Shown: positions 44,773-56,628 of the stretch, one piece after another
Position numbering within the stretch: position 1 is the stretch's first letter
How the letters are laid out: every line of letters begins with the position of its first letter
NCBI GenBank assembly: GCA_022661535.1
Contig: JAKULF010000004.1
Location: 4,340,001-4,404,000 of the forward strand
DNA from: Eutypa lata
Lineage: Eukaryota > Ascomycota > Sordariomycetes > Xylariales > Diatrypaceae
Direction: 5' to 3'
DNA: 64,000 bases
The notes under the pieces: generated by a model
The model's database searches: none
What the model was told of the DNA's origin: nothing
The model's input: only the letters and a program-made list of their open reading frames with translations
Made by a program: the position numbers and the translations under genes

Positions 44773-46949
44773 TTAGACGCTTGTTCTTGTCGTGGTCATG
44801 TTGATTCCGTGATCTTGGGATTTGAACACTCTTCGAAGCGTGTAGTTTATGTAGCTAACAGACGATGCGTGGTAAGTAATAGTCGGGTGTGACTGGTTAA
44901 TGCCTTTTTGTTAGTTAATATCTGCGTCTCTAAGAATTTCAGCTGTTAGTGAAACAGGAAAGTAAGAATCTCACGCACCAGGTTCCTTCCCTCTTCTCCG
45001 CATCTGGAGAGGGATTGTCTGTTATTGGTCTGCTAATGCGGGTATAAAAGTTATCAGGTTATTAGGGAAGCTCCACGCGCGCGTGGTAGTTAGTATGTCA
45101 AGGGAGGTGTAGTTCTGAGGCAATCCTTGCTCAAAGAAGGTACTGTCTGAAGAGACTTGGTGAAGTGGTTATGTTGCATTGAGAGATGCTGCTACGGGTA
45201 AGTAACGTAATGGAGTGGTATTTCAAGACTAGAAACACCTAGAATTCACCACTGCAGCCATGATCAGGAGCGGGAAGGAGTGGAAAGTGCACTGCTCCGA
45301 TGACTTGTGAGTCTGGGAATCTGCATACAAAGCTCGACAAGATGCCGGTGACACCCTCAGCTAGGCTGTATGTTTGTGCTCAGAAACTGAGCCCTGTTTC
45401 AATACACCGTAAAGTAGGTCCTACTTCGGATGACTGCTTGTTTCAACGTATTCTTATGAAAATAGGTCATCCAGAAAGCGCTGTTGACAGGAGGGAGTAG
45501 TATCTAGACTGCTAGAATACCAGCCTTTTGAGTAACACTTCAAATCACACCTGAGGGGATGCTGAGAGGATTATTGTATTGTTCAAGACGTGGGTAGAAG
45601 GATGGGATGAAGTTGGGAGGCTACAGGAGTGGAAGTGGCAGTGGAAGAAGAGATAATTAGGTACGGGGTAGTGACACATCTTAGTATGCGGATTAAAAAG
45701 CCAGCGTCTGTGCCTTCCACATTCCACGGTTATTCTTATAGAGGCGGACGCAAAGCTGGGGTCTTTTGAGGCAGCAACACGTCAATTAGTATGAACATGT
45801 GCAGTTCTTGCTGCAAGTCATGTCGTCGAGCTAGCAGCATTGAATTCCAAATAAGCGGTTTGAACAGTCCTAAGGAAAGAGCTAGATCAAGACGCCATCA
45901 TTATATGTTTGTTCTACCTAAAACCTCAGTGCAAACATGCATCCAATATTTTGTACAATAACTATGAAGTTCCTGCATCGACCATTTGCCCATCTATTAG
46001 GCACTTGTTGTTAACTATGTAGGCATCAGTTATCGACATAATAGCCTTGCATTAATGTTAAGCAATAGGATTAACTTGTCTAGCTCCAGGACCTCGGACG
46101 TGATGTGACATATGAGCTAAGGTTGCTTCCGTGATACTCGTCTGGTTGTTCGTGTCTCTTCAGAGAAGCGGCCGCATGACGCGATTTCGTAGTTTAGGCC
46201 ATAATTACCCTAGCCAACTTTCCCTAGGCCGTTCGGTTTATACCCAAAGCTCCAGAGCTCTAACATAATCCCAACCCTGTCTTGATTAAAACGTTTTGTT
46301 GGTAGGTTTTAAATCACCGGGACCCGTAGCCGAAGGATTGGAACTTATAAGCGCCTTCCTTAATAGCTCTTAAAGATCAGCCCGGAGAAGAAAGATACAT
46401 GTAAGTAGGCAGCGCATGACTATATAAATAGCGTACCACCGACTTATGAGCACGAATAAGCACCAAATATGTATTAGGCATAGTGAGACAGCTCAGCAAA
46501 TGATAGAGTCGCACGTCGAAATCCAGATTCATGTGGGGAGCTGTAAATACCCCTGAAGCTTCAAGTAGGATTGGGCTTACTTTTGAGCCTATCCACCTTC
46601 CAAACAAAGCCTGAACCTAATGCGTAGACTGCAGATCAACCCTCATTTAGAAAGTGGATAAACAGAACAACAAATGACATTAAAAAACTGAACTACCAGA
46701 GCTGCCTGGATGGGAAAGCTTCATATAGGCAAAACCCGACAAGAGTTTAAGGTTGCCAAAACGCCCCTTATTCTGCGCCTCCCGCTTGCATGGTCGTAGT
46801 TTTTTTACTCTCGTCGCGTCCCAATGGTGCACTTTCAAACTGTCTTGATCTTCCACTGTATGGCGCTTGACGACTTAGACTTACAATGCAATCCCCTCCA
46901 CGCGTTCAGGAAAGGCCGTTAATACAAGCGCCCCGACGATAACCAAACT
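44773..46949. other. intergenic spacer
   Basis: About 2.2 kb of typical AT-leaning spacer. A GCGCGCG run lies at 45076. The last 200 bases, with a pyrimidine-rich stretch near 46800-46870, are the likely promoter of the downstream membrane-protein gene. No RNA gene seen. Confidence 0.45.
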
Positions 46950-48054
46950 ATGGCTACTACAACGAGTGTTCTCGCACTAACCACCACGTTCACGCCAGAT
47001 CCCGGCTGTACCGATGTATATCTTCGGGACTGTACCGACGGAGTCACATGCGTCGGGAACATCTACCAGAACCAGGCGCGTTATTGCCTTTCTGATCCAA
47101 CGACCATCGACATAAGGCAGTCATGTTATCCGGAAACAAGGTCGGAGAGCGAAGTATTCTACACGTATTCACCTGGACTCATTTGCCCCCATGGCATGAC
47201 AACTGCTGCTAGTGCCATTTCACCAAATGGTGTTTGGTGCTGTCCTAGGTAGGTAGGGCTCTCGGGCACCTGGTCTTACTAGTCAGACCTTGAAGCTGAT
47301 ATCACAGAACAGCTCCTTAAGTTGGGTGGGATATCCACTATACTGTGGTGGATTGATGACAGAAGGGTCATTCATTACTACAACCTTCCAGTGCGATGTT
47401 GAGCCCGCCACAATTACTTTCGGTCCGGGTCGAAGTGAAGGCCTCACTGCCGCAGTGCGCCCAGCAGATGGGACCGGAATGCTGGTGACGTCCACCATTC
47501 CCGTGAGCGACATCGTGCTCAGTGTCTATGCAGTGGGAGTATTTCTTTCTGGCCAAACATGGTCAACGAGTTCCCTGGAACCTACAAGTTCTACCAGCTC
47601 GGCTAGCTCGGAAACTGCTCATACCAAAATCACATTAAGCCCTACAAGCGCGGGTGCAGACCAAGAAGTCCCTGCAGACGAAGAGGATACATCAGGCCCA
47701 TCGAAAAACGGACTGATTGGCGCCATCGTCGGGTCCATCCTAGGGGCTGCTTTGCTCCTCGGACTCGGGTTCTTCCTAGTGAGGCGGCACCGCAACAAGA
47801 ACAGAGAGAGGACAAGGATCAGCGACTACCAGGACGCGCAAGGCAACGATAAACATTTCCACGGCCACGAGCATGAACTGGAAGGAACCCAGGGAGATAT
47901 TCTTTACAAATGGCGGCCAGAGTTAGATGGGAATTCAACACGTGCAGAACTCGATAATAGTAATATGGTGGTGGAACTCGACGTCTATCCACCAGTGGAG
48001 CTAGATGCAACAGGCTTGTACGCTCAGGGATATAAACCCAAAGATATGGATTAA
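46950..48054 (+). CDS. single-pass membrane protein, cysteine-rich ectodomain
   Basis: A Pezizomycotina-type architecture. A Cys-rich N-terminal half (FTPDPGCTDVYL, CYPETRSES, YSPGLICPHGMTT, VWCCP, then YCGG and TFQCDVEP after the intron) is followed by a Ser/Thr-rich stalk, a transmembrane helix (GAIVGSILGAALLLGLGFFL), a basic stop-transfer RRHRNKNRER and a cytoplasmic tail with ELDG/ELD repeats. Exon 1 ends near 47248 and exon 2 is open from about 47283. The intron is hard to place. GTAGGT (47249) to TTACTAG (47282) keeps VWCCPS in frame but is only 34 bases. Other pairs (for example 47237-47282 or 47232-47307) are longer but lose conserved cysteines. Function is unknown; such proteins sit at the plasma membrane facing the wall. 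Confidence 0.7.
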
Positions 48055-48781
48055 AAAGATGGCGTCTATGGCTTTCTCGGCGCTGAAAATTATAAATAAT
48101 AGAACATAATCAAAGACTAATGATTAGTTATGGCCTTGTGTTGAGGGATGGAGAGTTGTTGGGGTACACACCTTGGTCTGAATGATAACTGACACGACAA
48201 TGAATCGAGTAAGGGGGGAAACGCAGTATCCCAAACCCCTATACAGGAGGTGAAAAAATGGCAATACCTAATATCAAGGCAAATAACCCTATGAACTCGA
48301 ACGGTTATGACCTCTTCTGATATATCGAAGTGTGCTTAGGTAATTACGCTGGTTACTTGCTTCTTGTTGATTAAGCTTTTCATAAGGGCTCCCGTCTGAA
48401 ATATTAACAATCAGACTGAAGAGGAAACACCGGAATAATTCCGAACAGGTAAAAGCCTATAGTCTAGAGAGAGAACATAGTTATTCGATCCTTATATAGA
48501 ACCCCAGACCCCGCATCGGAGATTGTATTAATCTCCGAGACCTGACTACTGCCTAGCTGGTGTGGGGACGTTTAATATCATATGGTGATATTCACGATCG
48601 CTTATGACGCTGGACTTTTGCAATATACCCTTTTTTTTAACTGAATATTGCAGTGTCCTAAATCAGTGAATGTGTCATTCTTAGAGCGTCTCCACTATCA
48701 TAAGCAACACGATACCAATCCTATGATACTTCTCGCATCTATCTTACCAAGTCTCTACGCAAAAGCACACAACTCGCAAAA
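48055..48781. other. intergenic spacer
   Basis: No gene recognised. A T9 run at 48630-48640 and CA-rich sequence just before 48782 fit a promoter and leader for the F-box gene. Confidence 0.45.
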
Positions 48782-50230
48782 ATGGACAGTGTTCCTTTGG
48801 AGATCCTGCAGAAGATCCTATGGCAGCTCCCTAAGCCCCTTGCACCATATGGCACGGTCTCACAACTGTTCCAGCACGTGATTGAATTCAAAACTTTCGC
48901 CTCGATCCATGTTAGCAACACGGACGACTCATTGAAGGATTTCGACGCCGCCTTTTCTGACCGGCGCCGGCGCTCCTTACTTCGAACTCTCACTTTGAAG
49001 ACCGGCCTCCCCTTTCCACAAACCAACAATATGTACACTAGTGTAGACTATGTGAGGTCTCTATCTACCCAAAGTCTCCATGGTCACGAGGTAGCTATCA
49101 ACAACACCGCCTACACCAGAGCCATCCAGGCCTTGTTTTCTCGATTGCAGGAATGGGACGAAGCCTCCACCGCCGGTCTCGAACAAGCGCTATCCTTACA
49201 CCTGGTGATCACGTTCGAACCAATCTTGGCACCCTTCAACCTGGCTGCAACACATCTCCGATTCCAAAGCTTGCCGATCGAGTTTGTCGATCTTCAGGTG
49301 CTTCCACCGCTCTCCTGGGTTAAGGGATTCACCCACACCGAGGAGAGTCATCATCACGTCCACGAGAGCGTCCTAAGCATCCTGTCCAAAGCTCTACCCT
49401 GCGTCGAGACTTGCTGTTGGCACTCCGTAGGGGCTCTTTACAATCCCGGGTCCGAAGATCTGAGAACGAATTTAAGAGCAACCCTGGCTTCCACGTTGCA
49501 ATCCACTAGCTTCGCCCACCTTGTTTCCCTGCGTATAGTTCTTCTCGAATCCGAGCCATCCAAGATACCCCCGGACTTTCCCATACAACAATTCGTGAAG
49601 CCCGGAGAGAAGGATGACCTCAGCCTAGCGTTGAATCGCGTCTCCAAACTACCGAGTCTCAAAGAACTATTTCTGGAGGGAAATTTCATCCTTTCGCCCC
49701 AGGTATTCGGTTTGGACGATGAGGTTAACGGCGGGAACCTCGCCTGGCGTTCGCTCGAACACCTGAAGCTCTCCGTTTCCAATATGACGCCCACCGGAGG
49801 GCGCTACTTCAACTCCGCCCCCAACACCGAGATGTTTCCCTGGCAGGATAACGTCGGGTCTCCGAACCCGGCCACGCTCTTCCCCTTCATGACGGCGATG
49901 GCGCGCGCCGTCGTCCGCATGCCGGCGCTGCGGAACTTCTGCTGCGAGTTCCCCGGAAATGCGTATCTGTTCTACGCCAGCGTCGGGGAGCCCCTCCGCG
50001 ACACGGACTGGAATGACGTTAGCAGCGGGCCTTTGGGTGATTCGCTCTGGAGTCATAATCGCTGGCTGATGGATTTCGGACCTGAGAAATTACAAGATGA
50101 TGATGGTGGTGGTGGTGGTGGTGATCCGGCGCAGTTTGAATGGGAACTGCCCTCGAAGATGATGGCAGTCTTGAAAGAGGCGGAACATCGCGTTTTCAGA
50201 CCAACCCATCCTGGCTTTGTTCAGGTATAG
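48782..50230 (+). CDS. F-box-type protein
   Basis: Intronless 482-codon frame starting MDSVPLEILQKILWQLPKP, a degenerate F-box at residues 1-40, with the ATG right at the motif. The remaining 440 residues are the leucine-rich variable region typical of fungal F-box proteins (for example LPSLKELFLEGNFIL and SLEHLKLSVSN, leucine-rich-repeat-like). Near the C-terminus a (GGT)n run gives a polyglycine stretch (50102-50121). Expected to recruit substrates to an SCF ubiquitin ligase. GC-rich third positions contrast with the AT-rich flanks and support coding. No disabling mutation seen. Confidence 0.78.
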   Translation: MDSVPLEILQKILWQLPKPLAPYGTVSQLFQHVIEFKTFASIHVSNTDDSLKDFDAAFSDRRRRSLLRTLTLKTGLPFPQTNNMYTSVDYVRSLSTQSLHGHEVAINNTAYTRAIQALFSRLQEWDEASTAGLEQALSLHLVITFEPILAPFNLAATHLRFQSLPIEFVDLQVLPPLSWVKGFTHTEESHHHVHESVLSILSKALPCVETCCWHSVGALYNPGSEDLRTNLRATLASTLQSTSFAHLVSLRIVLLESEPSKIPPDFPIQQFVKPGEKDDLSLALNRVSKLPSLKELFLEGNFILSPQVFGLDDEVNGGNLAWRSLEHLKLSVSNMTPTGGRYFNSAPNTEMFPWQDNVGSPNPATLFPFMTAMARAVVRMPALRNFCCEFPGNAYLFYASVGEPLRDTDWNDVSSGPLGDSLWSHNRWLMDFGPEKLQDDDGGGGGGDPAQFEWELPSKMMAVLKEAEHRVFRPTHPGFVQV

Positions 50231-52839
50231 ATAGCTCTAGACTAATACGATCGTTCTTCTTGAATACCAGTTGATGCCAAGATATAACTATTCTATTGGA
50301 CTATTTATTAGCGTAGACTAGGAACTAGAAGCTACTTGGCACTGTAGTGCCGTCCGTGACGTTCATTTTGTGGCGATATACAGTGTTTGCAGGTATTATA
50401 GATACTTTATAGATACTTCCTCATCACGCCAGTAGTCGACTATTATCGATGTATCCATATATTGTTTCAATACTTACCTGCTTTCTTTGTAGATGCTATT
50501 TTACTCAACGCTAGTTGTCTAGGTAGTCTATCATTGCATACATCTACATCGAATATACCGCAAAGATTCTCTGGTACTGCTTGATTAGTCCTCTTCTATA
50601 CTTGTTATTCCACACATCAGCATGATCATTATGCCGAATAGTTCAGGTGCCATAGCTCATCCTAGGAATTAGCGATGTTGATGAATACGGCCATGAGCTG
50701 TCCGGTCTATTTATGGGGTTACTTGTTCTCAGCACGCCCACATGTCACTGATGCGTACGGAGCAGATTAACCCGTGCAACACAGAGACTGCTAAGAGATC
50801 AAGAATGTTGTTCACGCGTGTTAAATAGGAGTATTTCAGCAACGATCAGATGAATAGACCCCTTTAGGTTGAAGTGCTGGCTTTTAAGCGCCTCTTGAGA
50901 AGCATGATCTCCACAATTCTGAGATATGTACGTTGTTGGGCTTCGAGATCCATTGAGGTGCGGATCATGTAACGAAAAGTCTTTAAGGATCATCGAATGA
51001 AGCAGGTTATACGTTACCAAAAGTCAGGATAACTTCGTCCCGGCCAGCTAGATATAGGGAAACTAGCCCTACCGGCATCGCAAGCAAACCCCTGCATTGT
51101 GAACGGCGCCCCACACTATCAAGGGGTGTTCATTACGTAAAAAATAGAGCTTATTGAGACGACAACCCTCAGGAGTGGATCATTGTGCGGTTAAAAGGGT
51201 CCTGGGACTAGTTGAAGTGGTCAGTATAAGTAAGAGGCTGAAAGAATCTCCTGGTAGGGCTTCGGCGTCCCCCTTTTCTACCTAGATCGCGGAATGCGCA
51301 TGCCTCCCTCCTCGGATCTGAGTACCACCCTAGTAGCTTGGTACCAATAGTACGAGCGAGTGACGCAGGAAAGGGCTGGCAGGTGATTTCGAAGCCTGAT
51401 GAACCATTATAGAACTTAAAGCGTATCATTACTTGCGAATTAGTTGATGGTATCGTATCTGTCTATACTAAATAAGTATAATGCCGATTATTTGCATTGA
51501 ACGGTGGTTATCAGAAGGAAAAGATTTCCCATCAATGTGTCAGCTGCTTACCTAGATAAGAACTCCACGGTTTTGACAGACAGGTGAATCTTCATCGTGC
51601 GGCTCATTTTATGTTCCCTCTCTACATGTATTTTGTAGCGAGCACGAAAACGTTCGTCAGACATTTCCTCCGGTCATCTTTCCATTCTAGAATCGGCATA
51701 AGGGTTCTCTCGGTATTTATACCGCTCGCTAATTGGCTGGTCATCGCATGTACGTACTAGCCTGCTAGCTCGTCAGCCGCAAAGGGTGGTTGGAGAGTAA
51801 ATTCTTCGTGTCACTGTCTCGACCTTATTCGGTTCTACCGCGGCTCTGTTAATGCGGCCGCCCGCTCGTCACGGGACAAAAGGAGTAGCATCGGATTCGA
51901 TGTCAAGCGCTGTGGCGCTTCATCGACAGGGGATGTTGTCTCGATAATGCGGGCGGTGGTAATACAATACGAACTAATATGCAGCGAAGGTTCTGCTTAC
52001 GCTCACGCACAGCACGTGTAGGTTCCTTGCCTTGCATTAGGTATACACACAGCTTACATGGGTAGGTAGCTGAGAATTATATTAGGTACCTACAAAAGTG
52101 GTAGGTATCAGAACTACATACATGGCTCTAACTAATAACCCTATGAAATGAATGTTACCTATGTATCCCTGCGTGACTGAACTGCGACGAGGAAGCCTTG
52201 CGATTTGCCCATCTACGTATCATATCCACAGGGCTGCCTGCTCGTGCGTTCGAAAAAGAACAGAAAAAAGAAGAAAGAATATTCGGGAACCTCGGGAGCA
52301 GCCGTAGAGTCGTAGATGGATGATCCCTCTCTCTTGAATACGACCTGCATCTGCGCAAACCCGGATGCTGTCTTACGGATGGTACGTTCGTCCGTCCCGA
52401 GACTCTGACTATCCGTGTGTGCCGTGATTGGACAGTATCTAGTTATCTGCCACACGCCCACGGAGAGTACTGAGTACATATGAAGGGTTGGTTGTACAAT
52501 ACTTCGTACGCACATCTGCTTCCCCGTCAAACACAGCACAGTTCCGTCTTGGCGACAGTTCTGGCCAATACAGTATGCCTAACCTTTACCAAAGGTGGAT
52601 TTCTGTGTTCCCTATTGCTTGGCGGATCGAAGTGATAATCGCATCTCGTCAATGAGGTTTCACTCATCGCTATTAGCTGATTATATAAGTAGCAATTGAG
52701 AGCATGAATCTTGCAATGCCATCTGTAGATGGTTTATGTTTACATCTATTCTTGCATTGACTTCTGCAGTAGGAAAGCGAGTCTGTGAGGTTTCGCATAA
52801 GTAGCTAATTACCACCCTGTAATTGCTCCGACCTAGGTA

Positions 52840-53163
52840 GTGGACTGGAAAGCCTATAGGTTGGTTGATCATATCGCGCGCGCTGCTACGGGAATTGCCG
52901 ATTGTTTGCTCGGTGAGATGAAAGGGAAAGCGACAGACAGCCTCAGCTCGAATCTTGCAATTGCTACGGTTCACTATATGTTAGCTTTCATCTATTATAC
53001 CAAGACCTCGGCGCATATGGAAAGAAAGGGTAAAAACCCCATCTCTGATTCTGCCCTACGTTATGTATATGAGCTTAGCAAAAGCTTATGGAGAATTGGT
53101 CTAGATGCTTATCACCACCACCACCTCGACGATTGGGGTGGGTTTGGCATCGGGCCCGGTTAA
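52840..53163 (+). pseudogene. orphan frame, possible gene remnant
   Basis: A 107-codon frame without an early ATG. The text is convincingly protein-like: DWKAYRLVDHIARAATGIAD, then LSSNLAIATVHYMLAFIYYT, ending in a His-rich DAYHHHHLDDWGGFGIGPG. It could be a last exon whose upstream part is missing (a CCTAGGTAG precedes it as a possible acceptor). Family not recognised. Confidence 0.3.
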
Positions 53164-53994
53164 CCGCGCGAACCGAGGGACAATGCAGATAGATCAAGAG
53201 CTCGGTTAATTGGTTCTGTATTACGACTATTACAACTAAAACTGCTTTTTTACTCTGAACTTATGAAAATCAGTTGAGATGCCTCTGGGTAACTGGTTTG
53301 TTGCTATCGTATCCAAACTTCTACAGTGCTCTGCGAATTAAGTGTCATATTTTGGTTTGCAGCCGCCGTCACAATTTCTGAAAACCATAGGCCGCGTGAT
53401 CTCCTATTTATACAAAATGATAAGGTGCATTCACTGCGATAGTTTTGGTGTGTGTAACAATCAATGAGAAGGAATATAGAGAGACACACCCCACCGCGCT
53501 ATCGGTCCGCTTTCTGTAAGGGAAGAAGGGTCGCCCATTGAGGATGTAGTACTTAAGATTCGTGCGACATCACCATAATTTCGCTAATTGGTAGAGTATG
53601 ACAACAAGCAACGACTAGATGAATAGTGCGGAAGATCATCCGTCCAAGACGGGTAGAAATTTCAGATCTGGTTATTCAAAGCAGACAAACCTGATTTCTC
53701 GTATCACTCAACATCTCAATCCGGGCATATGTACGTACCTACACACTGATAGAATATCAGTTCCACCTGATAGGAAATGGTATTATGAGGCGAGCCAGAC
53801 TTGACGGGCTGACAGCCACGAGCTGAACAAAGCGGCAGCAAGGATGGTTACATCGAATCCTTATCGACTAGGTACATACACATTGCCAAAGGCCAAGCGT
53901 TTATTCGCCAGGGCTTTTGGAGACGGACGATAAGCAACCTTCTCCATCTGGCTATGCCCGCCACGCGTTCTTGCACGAGAGAGACAGACAAGAG

Positions 53995-54030
53995 AGACAT
54001 GCAGACATGCAGACAGACAGACAGACAGCA
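53995..54030. repeat. CAGA microsatellite
   Basis: GAGACATGCAGACATGCAGA followed by several CAGA units. Simple sequence without coding role. A complementary-type GTCT tract lies at 60223. Confidence 0.85.
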
Positions 54031-54975
54031 AGCGAGGGATGATTGAAATGCTACGAAATAGTAGTTAGTATAGTATCTAATTAGTGTAGTGTATGCGTGC
54101 GGGCTCTCCGAGTGGCTCGAAGGCCCCCCTGGATATATGAAATGCGTAAGATATGCGACTGTCTGTAGCAGATTGCGTATGGAGTTAGAGTTTGGTTAAG
54201 AAGAAGATGGCGACCGAGATCATATCATACATAAGTTAGTCAGATAGTCCAGCACTAGCGCGGCATGGAAGAGCTACTAGAATCTGGATCGAAGTTGGGT
54301 TTTACCAACGAGGTGGAATGGGAGTGGATAGACTATAATTGGTCGGATGCTTATCTCTCCCGCCAAGATAGCTATGGAAACGGTATCTTGGCCCGCCCGG
54401 ACGTGCAGGGGGGCACCCCTACCCGAGATATCTTGATATCCACTGGATGTTGCTGATGCTTGTCTTCAGGCCATGCGATCCCACGCTATGATGGATCTTC
54501 ATTCTTCGAGACCCTTAAGGTTGTGGAGGAGGGAGGACGATGAGGGAGACATACATAGTTAGAGTAGTGTTAACCTAAATGAATGTCTCTTATCAAACCC
54601 TCGTGAGGCTCTCTTTACGCCATTGAGGTGACTTTCGACTATACCCACCCACCTAGCAAAGTCAATAGGAACAGCAAGACGTAGTAGGTAACTAGGTTAT
54701 CCTAAAAATGTACACATGCCCTGTCTCAAGCCCGTCGTCTCCGCAATATAACAATTTAAACTGTATTGTACTTCGTATGCAGTAAGTAATCCATGGCTTA
54801 GACCAACAACAACGATTGCTTTTATTAGTGTAGGAGCCGATAAGATGCCGCTCGTGCCCCCCCATGCAGTGGCATCGATATTGCTCGGTGTAACTTCCAT
54901 GAAAGTCTTTCCCCTGCAGGCTTGGTATGATGCGGAGGGTTGATGATAACAGACTGGAGCTGAAGGTTTTAGCTG

Positions 54976-55105
54976 TTGGGCAGGTACGGGAGATGGCAAG
55001 TGCGAGGCACTGTATGCGGTATTTGAAGTGGGTTGTGGACTACCTGTAACTTAACTTAGAACAATAATAATTATTTACTTAATTTAATTTTTCTTTTTAA
55101 TGTTT
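54976..55105. repeat. direct repeat, left copy (C-to-T mutated)
   Basis: Begins TTGGGCAGGTACGGGAGATG and parallels 55992-56120. The first ~65 bases differ at only three positions. The rest is the same sequence with nearly every C replaced by T: ACCTAACCTA is read as ACTTAACTTA, and ACAACAACAA as ACAATAATAA. The mutation density rises toward the AT island that follows. Confidence 0.85.
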
Positions 55106-55760
55106 TCGGTTAAAAAGTAATCGTTTAATTATTTATAAATTTATATTATTATTAAAATTTTTATTTTTTTTAATAATTATTATTTTTTATAATATTTAAT
55201 TATTTATTTCGTTATTATCGTTTAATAATTATTAACTTTTAAAAAACGTTAATTAATAATAAATTATTTTTATTATTAAGTTTTTTTAAAAAAAAACTTT
55301 TTTTATTAATTATTAATTATTATTTACGTTATTAATAATTAAATTTTTAATAATAATTTTTAATTATTTAAATTATTATTAATAATTTAATAATTTTTTA
55401 AAAATCGTTATTTTTTATTATTTTAAATAATAAATTATTTATATTAAAAGTTATTTATTAATAATTTATATTATTTTTAAAAATTTATATTTTTTAAATT
55501 ATTAAGTTTTTAATAACGATTTATATTATTATTTTAAAAAATTATTTTTAAAAATCGTTTATTTATTTTTAAAAAACGTTATTAATTTATTTTATTAAAC
55601 GTTAATTTATTTTAATAATTTTTTAAATTAACGTTTTTAAAAATTATTAATTATTTTTAAAAAATTATTATTATTATTATTTTTATTTTAAAAAATATTA
55701 TATATAATTTTTATTTAATTTATTAATATTTATTTATTTAATTTCGAAAAAACTTATAAC
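55106..55760. repeat. extreme AT island, RIP-like
   Basis: Nearly pure A/T. By hand count, 55141-55740 contains about 25 G or C bases in 600 (about 4%), and about 20 of these are in CG dinucleotides. There is no coding capacity. Toward 55760-55960 G and C return gradually. Consistent with saturating C-to-T mutation on both strands of a repeated sequence in which CpG was spared. Confidence 0.85.
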
Positions 55761-55991
55761 GATAAGCGTTAATAATACGTTTTAAAGATTACTTAAAATA
55801 TCGACGTTATTATATTAAAGGGCTTATATAAGCTTAAAGAACTATTACTTTTGGTTAGAATTTCGAGCTAAGCAAATAAGTTAAAAGAGCAAGATTCGAA
55901 TAGATTAGTTACGATGAGGTTATCGTTAAAAACGTGATGAAAAGCTGAAAAGTAAAAGGTGCCCGGTGGTCACTTGTATGTAAGGGTCTTA

Positions 55992-56120
55992 TTGGGCAGG
56001 TACGGGAGATGGCAAGTGCAAGGCACTGTATGCGGTATTTGAAGTGGGCTGTGGACCACCTGTAACCTAACCTAGAACAACAACAATTATCCACCTAATC
56101 AATCCTCTCTTTTTTTAGCT
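55992..56120. repeat. direct repeat, right copy (unmutated)
   Basis: The same ~120-bp sequence as 54976-55105 with its C bases intact (GTAACCTAACCTAGAACAAC and TATCCACCTAATC). The starts are 1016 bp apart. The two copies bracket the AT island and could be the ends of an inserted or duplicated element. Confidence 0.85.
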
Positions 56121-56628
56121 ACTCTACTAGTTAGTACTGAACGTTCGTGTGTGCTTGCGTGGTGCGACAGGAACGACGTAGAGTAGATACGGATAGCATT
56201 GGCTGGATGTTTCACGCCATGTGTACATGCGAACCTTCGTACTTACGTGTGTGTGTGGCATGTATCTCGCTCCTGCCTGTCTGCCCTGTGGTGCAAAGGG
56301 TTGTATTATACATGTTACTATGTACTGCATACATATTGTGCCTGCCCTATCAGCGTGCATACCTACATAGTACCTATTGTACAATACCTATCCCAAGGTT
56401 CTCATTCAGGTGATTCACGGAACCGAACCATTGATAGTCCACCTTTGGCACCTAGGTAGTTAAGCATATGTAAGTATAATAAGGGTGTTATCAACCCTGC
56501 ACCCATTCTTATAATCCCCTTCCTATCCCCTCTTCTTTTCCCTTCTACTGTAGCTACCTCGTCCCCCCGACACACCCTAAGGAGGATACGATACGACACC
56601 ACACGACACAACGGTGCGGTAAAAGATA

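Larger units (their letters stand above)
50231..54975. other. long gene-poor spacer
   Basis: About 4.7 kb with TAGGTA/TACCTA simple sequence (52020-52120) and a NotI-like GCGGCCGC at about 51854. Only weak frames are present: 52840-53163 (listed separately) and 54265-54456, which reads MEELLESGSKLGFTNEVEWE and has a good ATG but no homology I know. No tRNA or rRNA seen. Confidence 0.4.

Noticed and set aside
55141..55740. AT island as a centromere core or mitochondrial insertion
   Set aside because: It is only about 650 bp, is bracketed by direct repeats, shows a gradient of C-to-T change, and has CpG retention. These fit mutation of a duplicate better than either alternative.
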